Below, piece after piece: positions 33,885-40,900 of a DNA stretch of 40,900 bases (positions are counted from its first letter, which is position 1; each line of letters begins with the position of its first letter). The notes below the pieces were generated by a model. The model was not told where the DNA came from and did no database searches. It saw only the letters and a program-made list of their open reading frames with translations. This stretch comes from Deltaproteobacteria bacterium. Lineage in GTDB: Bacteria; Desulfobacterota; Desulfarculia; Adiutricales; Adiutricaceae. Both the position numbers and the translations under genes were made by a program. The stretch covers positions 1 through 40,900 of the forward strand of contig JAISET010000122.1 in the NCBI GenBank assembly GCA_031264015.1. The letters are read 5' to 3'.

Positions 33885-34023
33885 GATCTTGAAGCTCCAT
33901 TTAGCGATCGGCTAGAAGCTAGCCTATTGCCGATCCGTCCTGCGCGGGACGAGCCTCCCCAGGGGAGCCGCCCGCATAAAACCTCGCACAGCGAAGCGCG
34001 AGGATTCCACGAAGGAGTCCCGA
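33885..34023 (+). promoter_or_regulatory. Structured leader of cooS
   Basis: It holds GGCTAG/CTAGCC (33910/33919) in competition with GATCGGC/GCCGATC (33906/33929); the two share GGC and exclude each other. CCTCGC/GCGAGG (33982/33998) lies eight bases before the AAGGAG site of cooS. A switch in folding could control cooS translation. Confidence 0.4.
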
Positions 34024-36039
34024 ATGTCCGAAGCAACTCCAAAACTGGCCGTCCCCGAGGAAGTAACGGTGGACGCCGCCACTATTAAGATGCTGCGTCT
34101 GGCTCAGTCGATGAACATCGAGACGATTTTCGACCGGGCCGTCAAAATGAAGCAGTGCAATATAGGCACCGAGGGTATCTGCTGCAAGGTCTGCTCCCAG
34201 GGCCCCTGTCGCCTTCCCCTGACCAAGGCCATCAAGGACGGCACCGAGCCCGACAAGAGGATCGGCCTCTGCGGCGCCACCCCCGAGACCATCGTCGCCC
34301 GCAACCTCGCCCGCATGATAGCCGCCGGCTGCGCCGCCCACTCCGACCACGGCCGGAGCGTGGCCGAGTGCTTCCTGGCCATGGCCACCGGCGAGGCCAA
34401 GGACTACACCATCAAGGACGAGATCAAGCTGCGCGACGTGGCCGGCTACTTCGAGATCCCGATCACCGAGGAGATCGACGGAGTCGAGGTCCCCCGCGAC
34501 AAGTGGGCCATCGCCCGCGACGTCGGCGAGACCGCCCTCGGCCAGTGGGGCCAGCAGCAGGGCGAGATGATCTACCTCAAGCGCGCCCCGCAGCCCACCC
34601 AGGACCGCTGGGCCAAGCACGGCGTCAAGCCCCGCGGCATCGACCGCGAGGTGGTCGAGATCATGCACCGCACCCACATGGGCGTGGACCAGGATTATCG
34701 CAACCTGATGCTGCAGGGCGCCCGCTGCTCCTTGGGGAACGGCTGGGGCGGCTCCATGATGTCCACCGACCTGCAGGACATCATGTTCGGCACCCCTTAT
34801 CCCAACAACGGGAAAATCAACCTCGGCGTCCTCTCCAAGGACAAGATCAACATCATCGTCCACGGGCATGACCCGCTGGTCTCCGAGATGATCGTCTGCG
34901 CCATCAACCAGCCCGACATGCAGGAATACGCCCGCTCCAAGGGCGCCGCCGGCTACGTCGTCGCCGGCATGTGCTGCACCGCCAACGAGATCCTGGTCCG
35001 CCACGGCATGCCCATCGCCGGCGACTATCTCCAGCAGGAGCTGGCCGTGGTCACGGGCGCGGTCGACGCCATGGTCGTCGACGTCCAGTGCGTCATGGAG
35101 AACCTGGCCAGGGTGTCGGAGTGCTTCCACACCAAGTTCATCACCACCATGCCGATCGCCAAGTGCGCCACCGGCAAGAACACCATGCACGTCAACTTTG
35201 AGGAGCACGCCGCCCTGGCCAAGGCCAAGGAGATCATCAAGATCGCCGCGGACAACTTCCCCAACAGAGGCGAGGTGCACATCCCCACCGACACCAACAA
35301 GATGGTCGTCGGCTTCTCCACCGAGGCCATCAAGTACCACCTCGGCGGGACCTTCAGAGGGTCCTTCGTGCCCCTGAACGACAACATCATCAACGGCCGC
35401 ATCCGCGGCGTCTGCGGTGTCGTCGGTTGCAACAACGCCCGCATGGAGCACGACCAGGTCCATCTGGCCCTGATTAAGGAACTGATCAAGAACGACGTCA
35501 TCGTGCTGACCACGGGCTGCTCCGCCATGGCCTGCGGCAAGGCGGGCCTGCTGACCCCCGAGTCCGCCCTGGTCTTCGCCGGCGCCGGCCTGGCCGAGGT
35601 CTGCGAGACCGTCGGCATCCCGCCCGTCCTGCACATGGGCTCCTGCCTGGACAACAGCCGCATCCTGACGGCCGCCACCGAGGTGGTCAAGGCCGGCGGA
35701 CTCGGCAAGGAGCTGGCCGACCTGCCCGCCGCGGGCGCCGCGCCCGGCTGGATGAGCGAGAAGGCCGTCGGCATCGGGCAGTATTTCGTCACCTCCGGCG
35801 TGTACGTCATGCTGGGAGTCAGCCTGCCCATCAACGGATCCCCAATTCTGAAGAAGCATCTCGAAGTGGACATGGAGGAGATGTACGGCGGGAAGTGGGA
35901 CTACGAGCCCGACCCCGTGCTGGCCGCCCACAAGATCATCGCCCACATCGACAAAAAGCGCCAGGCGCTGGGTATCGACAAGTCCCGCGAGCGCGTCCTG
36001 ATGGATATGGCCGACCGCCAGAAGATCGAGGCCGCCTGA
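34024..36039 (+). CDS. cooS: Anaerobic carbon monoxide dehydrogenase catalytic subunit
   Basis: The 671-residue Ni-Fe enzyme interconverts CO2 and CO and forms a complex with acetyl-CoA synthase (AcsA in acetogens). The N-terminus has the D/B-cluster cysteines (C45, C53, C54, C57, C62, C83 region). C-cluster ligands are present: H282 in VHGHDP, C317/C318 in GMCCTANE, C356, C469 in GVVGCNN, C499 in TTGCSAMACGKAG, and C541 in MGSCLDNSR, close to the Moorella positions. The length fits bacterial CODH. ATG at 34024 with AAGGAG six bases before. It lies between the microprotein and acsB, with 91 bases to the next gene. Confidence 0.97.
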   Translation: MSEATPKLAVPEEVTVDAATIKMLRLAQSMNIETIFDRAVKMKQCNIGTEGICCKVCSQGPCRLPLTKAIKDGTEPDKRIGLCGATPETIVARNLARMIAAGCAAHSDHGRSVAECFLAMATGEAKDYTIKDEIKLRDVAGYFEIPITEEIDGVEVPRDKWAIARDVGETALGQWGQQQGEMIYLKRAPQPTQDRWAKHGVKPRGIDREVVEIMHRTHMGVDQDYRNLMLQGARCSLGNGWGGSMMSTDLQDIMFGTPYPNNGKINLGVLSKDKINIIVHGHDPLVSEMIVCAINQPDMQEYARSKGAAGYVVAGMCCTANEILVRHGMPIAGDYLQQELAVVTGAVDAMVVDVQCVMENLARVSECFHTKFITTMPIAKCATGKNTMHVNFEEHAALAKAKEIIKIAADNFPNRGEVHIPTDTNKMVVGFSTEAIKYHLGGTFRGSFVPLNDNIINGRIRGVCGVVGCNNARMEHDQVHLALIKELIKNDVIVLTTGCSAMACGKAGLLTPESALVFAGAGLAEVCETVGIPPVLHMGSCLDNSRILTAATEVVKAGGLGKELADLPAAGAAPGWMSEKAVGIGQYFVTSGVYVMLGVSLPINGSPILKKHLEVDMEEMYGGKWDYEPDPVLAAHKIIAHIDKKRQALGIDKSRERVLMDMADRQKIEAA

Positions 36040-36130
36040 CCTTTTTGACCGACCATCGCGTCCGCCGGGGGGTTCCCGGACCCCCAGGCCGCCGCGGACG
36101 ATCATCCTTTTTCACTTCGGAGGGACCATT

Positions 36131-38344
36131 GTGTCTAAATTAGTAGCCTTCGCCGCCATCCAGGGCGGCTACAACATAGTCCAGAAGGCCGAGGGCGTCT
36201 ACGCCAGGGCCTTGGAGAAGTACGGGCCCGACAAGAAGCTCGAGTTCCCGAACACCGCCTACTACCTGCCCATCATTTATTCCCTTTTGGGCCTGCCCAT
36301 CAAGACTCTGGGCGAGGCCAAGAAGGCCCTGGAGGTCGCCCGCAGCCTGCTGCCCCCCCACATCAAGCTCTTCAACTACCTCCCCTTCCTGGGGCCCCTG
36401 CTGGACGCCGGCATGGCCGCCATCCTGGCCGAGGAGGTCGTCGAGGCCATCCGCTACGTCGAGGACCCGGACTTCTACTACGTGTCCGAGGACGTCGACG
36501 TCGAGAAGGGCAAGATCTGGCTGGGCGCCGCCGAGGACTCCGTCTTCCGTAAACGCGGCGTGCAGTTCGTCGACGGCTCGGCCCCCGGGTTCGCCGCCAT
36601 CGTCGGCGCCGCCCCCAGCCCCGAGGCCGCCAAGGAGCTCGCCCTCGAGTACCAGCGCCGCTCCATCTACGTCTTCATGGCCGCCAACCAGAGCGGGACC
36701 ACCTTCTCCGAGCAGCTGATCGAGGCGGGCGTGGAGATCGGCTGGAACACCCGCCTGGTGCCCTTCGGGCCGGACATCTCCGCGGCCGTCTTCGCCCTCG
36801 GCTTCGCCAACAGGGCCGCCATGGCCTTCGGCGGCGTCAAGCCCGGCGACTACAAGAAGATGCTCCTCTACAACAAGGACCGCATCTTCGCCTTCGTCAA
36901 CGCCCTGGGCGAGGTCAACGCCGAGTGGGCGGCCAACGCCGCCGGCGTCGTCAACTGGGGCTTCCCGACCCTGGCCGACACCGACATCCCCGAGATCCTG
37001 CCCACCGGCGTCTGCACCTACGAGCACGTCGTGGCCAACGTGCCCATCGAGGAGATGGTCCAGAAGTCCGTGGAGGTCCGCGGCCTCAAGACCACCGTCT
37101 CCACCGTCGACGTGCCCGTGGCCTACGGCCCGGCCTTCGAGGGCGAGCGCATCCGCAAGAACGACGTCTTCGTCGAGTTCGGCGGCGGCTCCAAGACGGT
37201 CACCGTCGAGTGGGTCACCACCAAGCCGATGGACGAGGTCGAGGACGGCCGCGTCGAGATCATCGGGCCCGACATCGCCGAGGTCAAGGACGGCAAGCTG
37301 CCCCTGGCCATCGTGGTCGAGGTGGCCGGCCGCAAGTTCCAGGAGGACTTCGAGCCCATCCTGGAGCGCCAGGTCCACCATCTTCTGAACTACGCGCAGG
37401 GCGTCATGCACACCGGCCAGCGCGACATCGGCATGATCCGCATCTCCAAGGACTGCGTGGACAAGGGCTTCACCCTGCGGCATATCGGCGTCATCCTGCA
37501 CGCCAAGCTGCACCAGGACTTCGGCGCCGTCTTCGACAAGCTGCAGGTCAAGCTCTACACCGACAAGGACAAGGCCACCAAGATCCGCGACCAGGCGAGG
37601 AAGGTCTACTCGACCCGCGACGCCCGCGTGGAGAACATGACGGACGAGGGGACCGAGACTTATTACAGCTGCACCCTCTGCCAGAGCTTCGCCCCCAGCC
37701 ACGTCTGCGTGGTCAGCCCCGAGCGGACCGGCCTCTGCGGCGCCTACAACTGGATGGACTGCAAGGCCAGCTTCGAGATCAACCCGACCGGCCCCAACCA
37801 GCCCATCGAGAAGGGCGAGACCCTGGACGCCAAGCTGGGCGTCTACAAGGGCGCCAACGACTTCATCTTCAAGGCCTCCCGCCAGGCCGTGGAGAACGTC
37901 TGCTTCTACAGCCTCATCAACGATCCCATGACCACCTGCGGCTGCTGCGAGTGTATCGCCGCCGTCCTGCCGGAATGCAACGGGATCATGACCGTCAACC
38001 GCGACTACACCGGCGAGACGCCCTCCGGCATGAAGTTCAGCACCCTGGCCGGAACCATGGGCGGCGGGAACCAGTCCCCGGGCTTCGTCGGCCACTCCAA
38101 GTACAACATCATCCAGCGCAAGTTCATCACCGGCGACGGCGGCCTCAAGCGCCTGGTCTGGATGCCCAAGGCCTTGAAGGAAGAGCTCCACGACCGCCTG
38201 CTCAAGAGGGGCGAGGAGATCGGCATGCCCGACTTCGTCGACCGCATCGCCGACGAGACCGTGGGCATCACCGAGGAGGAGATCAAGCCCTGGCTGCAGG
38301 AGAAAAAGCATCCGGCCCTGGAGATGGAGGGAATCCTGGGCTAG
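36131..38344 (+). CDS. acsB: Acetyl-CoA synthase (CODH/ACS complex catalytic subunit)
   Basis: The 737-residue enzyme makes acetyl-CoA from CO, the methyl group and CoA. It has the full bacterial form: an N-terminal CODH-contact domain (about 1-310), a central domain and the C-terminal A-cluster domain. The A-cluster cysteines C514, C517, C526 and C536 (YYSCTLCQSFAP..., CGAYNWMDC), and C603/C605 in TTCGCCEC, match the Moorella pattern with a constant offset of eight. Archaeal CdhC lacks the N-terminal part, so the protein is bacterial-type. It starts at a GTG after GGAGGGACCATT. An 11-bp GC hairpin (38364-38392) without T-run follows the stop. Confidence 0.97.
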   Translation: MSKLVAFAAIQGGYNIVQKAEGVYARALEKYGPDKKLEFPNTAYYLPIIYSLLGLPIKTLGEAKKALEVARSLLPPHIKLFNYLPFLGPLLDAGMAAILAEEVVEAIRYVEDPDFYYVSEDVDVEKGKIWLGAAEDSVFRKRGVQFVDGSAPGFAAIVGAAPSPEAAKELALEYQRRSIYVFMAANQSGTTFSEQLIEAGVEIGWNTRLVPFGPDISAAVFALGFANRAAMAFGGVKPGDYKKMLLYNKDRIFAFVNALGEVNAEWAANAAGVVNWGFPTLADTDIPEILPTGVCTYEHVVANVPIEEMVQKSVEVRGLKTTVSTVDVPVAYGPAFEGERIRKNDVFVEFGGGSKTVTVEWVTTKPMDEVEDGRVEIIGPDIAEVKDGKLPLAIVVEVAGRKFQEDFEPILERQVHHLLNYAQGVMHTGQRDIGMIRISKDCVDKGFTLRHIGVILHAKLHQDFGAVFDKLQVKLYTDKDKATKIRDQARKVYSTRDARVENMTDEGTETYYSCTLCQSFAPSHVCVVSPERTGLCGAYNWMDCKASFEINPTGPNQPIEKGETLDAKLGVYKGANDFIFKASRQAVENVCFYSLINDPMTTCGCCECIAAVLPECNGIMTVNRDYTGETPSGMKFSTLAGTMGGGNQSPGFVGHSKYNIIQRKFITGDGGLKRLVWMPKALKEELHDRLLKRGEEIGMPDFVDRIADETVGITEEEIKPWLQEKKHPALEMEGILG

Positions 38345-39045
38345 CGAGTCCGGTTTGGACGAGCCCGCCGGGAAGACCTCTTTCCCGGCGGGTCCCGCCC
38401 GACCCCGGCCCCGGCCCCCGCGCTCAAACCGCCGGCCGGAGACCGCGCGAGTCTTCGTTTTCCCTCGACAAACTTTGACGCTTTTTCGACTGTTTTTTTC
38501 AAGCCCCCGGTTTCCCCGGGCCCGCCCGTCCCGCGCTCAGGACGCCCGGGCCGGGAGGGGCGGGGGCTTGGCGCCTGACTTTTCAGCTTTTTCCGACTTG
38601 GACGCGGCCTTTTCGCCTTGTTTTTTGCCTTTTCGCCCGGGATCCGGCCTGTTCGCCGATTATAATTTGTCTTATGATCAGGTTTTGGCCTGACGCCCGC
38701 AGCCCGCCTTTTTGGCGAGCCGGCTCAGGTCTTTGGTTTTCCGGGCCTTTTTTGTTCAAGTCTCCAGTTTTTGATTTCAAGCTCTCTTTTTTCCTGATTT
38801 ATTTTTTGCCGTTCCGCACTGACCAGACCCCGCGGGCCGACGACCCTGACCGCCAGGGTCGGGACGCCCGGCGTCCGCCCTGGCCCCCGGCGTCCTCGGG
38901 CCGGCAAAAAATCCGCCGACAGCCTTTTTTCCGGGCCGGCCGGCGGGACCGCGCCCCGGCTGGCGGGCGCGAAAGCCCCCCCCACGGGGCAACCACTATT
39001 GGCCGGGCCCGCTGGCCGGCGAACCTCTATAGTTAGGAGACACCA
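38345..39045. other. 700-base gap inside the acs operon
   Basis: After a hairpin (CCCGCCGGGAA/TTCCCGGCGGG, 38364-38392) the + strand is T/C-rich from about 38450 to 38820. A TATAAT-like word at 38661 lacks a good -35. No gene is seen; long minus frames are antisense or compositional. Confidence 0.55.
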
Positions 39046-40386
39046 ATGGCTCTGACCGGAATTCAGATCTTTAAACTTTTGCCCGGCACCAACTGCAAGA
39101 AGTGCGGCGCCGCCACCTGTCTCGCCTTCGCCATGAACCTGGCCTCGGGCAAGGCCGAGCTGGACAGCTGCCCCGACGTCAAGCCCGAGTCCCGGGAGAA
39201 GCTTTCCGCGGCCTCCGCCCCCCCGATCCGCCCCGTGGTCATTGGCTACGGCGACACGGCGGTCAAGGTCGGCGGCGAGACCGTGCAGTTCAGGCACGAG
39301 AAGACTTTCTTCAACCCCACCGGCATCGCCGCCCTGGTCAATGACTCCGAGCCCGTCGACGCCATCGTCGCCAAGGTCAAGAGGTATCAGAAGCTGCAGT
39401 ACGCCCGCGTCGGGCTGAACCTGAGGCCCGAGCTGGTCGTCGTCAAGGGCGGCCCGAATCTGGCCGCCGCCGCCAAGGCCGTCGTCGACAACAGCGACCT
39501 CTCCGTCATCCTCTACTCCGAGGACGCCGCCGCCCTGAAGGCCGCCACCGAGGCCCTGGCCGGCAAGAACCCGCTGATCGGGCCCGCCACCAAGGCCAAC
39601 TGCGCCGCCGTGGCCGAGCTGGCCGTCGCCGCCAAGGTCCCCGTCTGGCTGAAGGCCGCCGGCCTCGACGAGGTTGCCGAGCTGACCAAGGCCCTGGGCG
39701 CCGCGGGCGTCAAGGACATCGTCATCGACTCCGGCGCGCGCACCCCCAAGACGGCCCTGCACGACAGCATCGCCATCCGCCGGGCCGCCCTGGTCGCCCA
39801 GAACCGCGACTACGGCTTCGGGACCATCGCCTTCCCGGCCGAGATCACCCCCAACCTGCCCATCCAGGTGGCCATCGCCTCCAACTTGATCGCCAAGTAC
39901 GCCGGCATCGTCGTCCTCTCCGACTTCGACGGCGCCGTGGTCTTCCCGCTTCTTTTGGCCAGGCTGAACATCTTCACCGACCCGCAGCGCCCCATGACCG
40001 TGACCGAGGGCATCTACCCCATCGGCAACCCCGACGAGAAGAGCCCGGTCCTGGTCACCACCAACTTCTCCCTCACCTACTTCATCGTCTCCGGCGAGGT
40101 GGAGGGCTCCAGGGTTCCCTGCTGGCTGCTCATCAAGGACTCCGAGGGCCTCTCCGTCATGACCGCCTGGGCGGCCGGGAAATTTTCCGGCGACGACGTG
40201 GGCATCTTCGTGGGCAAGAAGAGCGGGATCCTCGATAAGATCAAGCACAAATCAGTCATCATCCCCGGCTATGCCGCAGCCATCATGGGCGACATGGAAG
40301 AGGAACTCACAGGCTGGAAAGTGGCCATCGGCCCCCGCGAGGCGGCTCATCTGCCCAAGTTCCTGAAAGAGTTCAAGGTCGACTAA
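39046..40386 (+). CDS. acsC: CODH/ACS complex gamma subunit (corrinoid protein large subunit)
   Basis: AcsC (CdhE) holds the cobamide and a [4Fe-4S] cluster and passes the methyl group to acetyl-CoA synthase. The 446-residue product has the N-terminal cluster motif with C17, C20, C25 and C42 (NCKKCGAATC and SCPDV), a TIM-barrel-like middle, and a C-terminal corrinoid-binding domain with PGYAAIMGDMEEELTGWKVAIGPREA at about 404-429. AGGAG six bases before the ATG at 39046 fixes the start. It is separated from acsB by a 700-base gap, so it may have its own promoter, and is followed by acsE after 113 bases. Confidence 0.95.
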   Translation: MALTGIQIFKLLPGTNCKKCGAATCLAFAMNLASGKAELDSCPDVKPESREKLSAASAPPIRPVVIGYGDTAVKVGGETVQFRHEKTFFNPTGIAALVNDSEPVDAIVAKVKRYQKLQYARVGLNLRPELVVVKGGPNLAAAAKAVVDNSDLSVILYSEDAAALKAATEALAGKNPLIGPATKANCAAVAELAVAAKVPVWLKAAGLDEVAELTKALGAAGVKDIVIDSGARTPKTALHDSIAIRRAALVAQNRDYGFGTIAFPAEITPNLPIQVAIASNLIAKYAGIVVLSDFDGAVVFPLLLARLNIFTDPQRPMTVTEGIYPIGNPDEKSPVLVTTNFSLTYFIVSGEVEGSRVPCWLLIKDSEGLSVMTAWAAGKFSGDDVGIFVGKKSGILDKIKHKSVIIPGYAAAIMGDMEEELTGWKVAIGPREAAHLPKFLKEFKVD

Positions 40387-40400
40387 CTGTCTTTGGCCGA

Positions 40401-40425
40401 GGCCGGCTTTTTCGGGAGGCCGGCC
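40401..40425 (+). other. Hairpin between acsC and acsE
   Basis: GGCCGGC/GCCGGCC (40401/40419) with an 11-base loop; no clear T-run after it, so probably a stabilising or weakly attenuating structure. Confidence 0.4.
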
Positions 40426-40499
40426 CCTCTAAAATTTAACTCCCCTTGTGACCTTGATTGAGCGGGTCCGAGCATTTCAATTCCACGGAGGAACTGTTA

Positions 40500-40900
40500 A
40501 TGGCAGAAAAGTACATGCACACCATCGCCGAGAACCTCAACGTCATCAACAAGAAGGTCGGGGCGGCCTTCAAGGACAAGGACCCCGGTCCCGTCCGCAA
40601 GATGACCGAGGACATCGTCAAGTCCGAGCCCGACTACGTCGACATCAACCTGGGCCCGGCCAAGAAGAACGGCGCCGAGCTCATGCCCTGGGTGGTCAAC
40701 ATCGTCCAGGAGGTCACCGACATCCCCGTCGTCCTCGACACCTCCAACATTGACGCCATCGAGGCGGGCCTGAAGGTCTGTAAGAAGCGCGCCCTCATCA
40801 ACTCCATCATGTGCCGTCCCGAGCGCTACAACGCCATGCTGCCGCTGGTCAAGAAGTACGACGCCGACTGGGTGGCCCTGATGTGGGGCCCCACCGGCAT
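40500..40900 (+). CDS. acsE: Methyltetrahydrofolate:corrinoid protein methyltransferase (5' partial)
   Basis: AcsE moves the methyl group from methyl-tetrahydrofolate to AcsCD. About 133 residues are visible before the window ends. They match the pterin-binding (DHPS-like) barrel of the family: ENLNVINKKVGAAFKDKDPG, SEPDYVDINLGPAKKNG, VVLDTSNIDAIEAGLKVCK and ALINSIM. GGAGG eight bases before the ATG at 40500 supports the start. The rest, including most pterin-contact residues, lies beyond the window. It is the fifth enzyme gene of the acs run. Confidence 0.93.
   Translation, partial: MAEKYMHTIAENLNVINKKVGAAFKDKDPGPVRKMTEDIVKSEPDYVDINLGPAKKNGAELMPWVVNIVQEVTDIPVVLDTSNIDAIEAGLKVCKKRALINSIMCRPERYNAMLPLVKKYDADWVALMWGPTG

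Noticed and set aside
33919-36105. Long minus-strand frame opposite cooS (and similar ones opposite acsB and acsC)
   Set aside because: Shadow frames caused by GC-rich third positions; the + strand encodes clear CODH/ACS motifs.
1-40900. tRNA or rRNA genes
   Set aside because: No TpsiC-like arm with a cloverleaf and no rRNA-like sequence was found in either strand by eye.

Overview
The window is a GC-rich bacterial chromosome segment, probably from a strict anaerobe. It carries the start of an acetyl-CoA (Wood-Ljungdahl) operon of bacterial type: acsD, a 35-residue microprotein, cooS/acsA, acsB, acsC and the beginning of acsE. The bacterial-type full-length acetyl-CoA synthase, a cobinamide-salvage enzyme (CbiZ) and the other gene families suggest a Desulfobacterota (deltaproteobacterial) acetogen or sulfate reducer. 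That placement is inference; no rRNA or tRNA gene is present to test it.

Layout. 1-700: the end of an unknown gene and a YjbQ-family gene (-). 700-2930: non-coding, with AT-rich patches. 2930-8508: a small XRE-type regulator (+), then hisC, a divergent dnaA and xseA, all on -. 9095-12544: a peptide-type ABC binding protein (+), a small PAS-like protein (+) and a PilZ protein (-). 12545-15838: 3.3 kb of mosaic non-coding DNA with an AT-extreme island, a broken transposase and a 25-bp direct repeat. 15839-20675: a degenerate receiver/HD-GYP protein, an unknown two-gene operon, an M23 peptidase and cbiZ (all +). 20676-24185: three tandem 75-bp hairpin repeats and weaker relatives, enclosing an AT-rich membrane-protein gene and a small secreted protein gene. 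24186-27771: a YgiW-type OB-fold protein, a YprB-like nuclease and two Opp/Dpp-type ATPases (-). 29949-31660: an ABC-2 exporter pair (+). 32213-40900: promoter, long structured leader and the acs operon (+).

How the genes fit. CooS reduces CO2 to CO. AcsE passes a methyl group from methyl-tetrahydrofolate to the corrinoid protein AcsCD. AcsB joins methyl, CO and CoA. CbiZ is consistent with a need for corrinoid salvage. The PilZ protein and the HD-GYP protein point to cyclic-di-GMP signalling, although the HD-GYP protein has lost key residues.

Unusual traits are very long intergenic regions (close to half of the window), private short tandem repeats in several of them, long one-strand polypyrimidine tracts, and AT-rich islands in a GC-rich background. 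The best candidates for something undescribed are the hairpin-repeat family at 21.05-23.99 kb, the microprotein and structured RNA leaders of the acs operon, and the two regulators (DnaA and HD-GYP) that have lost catalytic residues.
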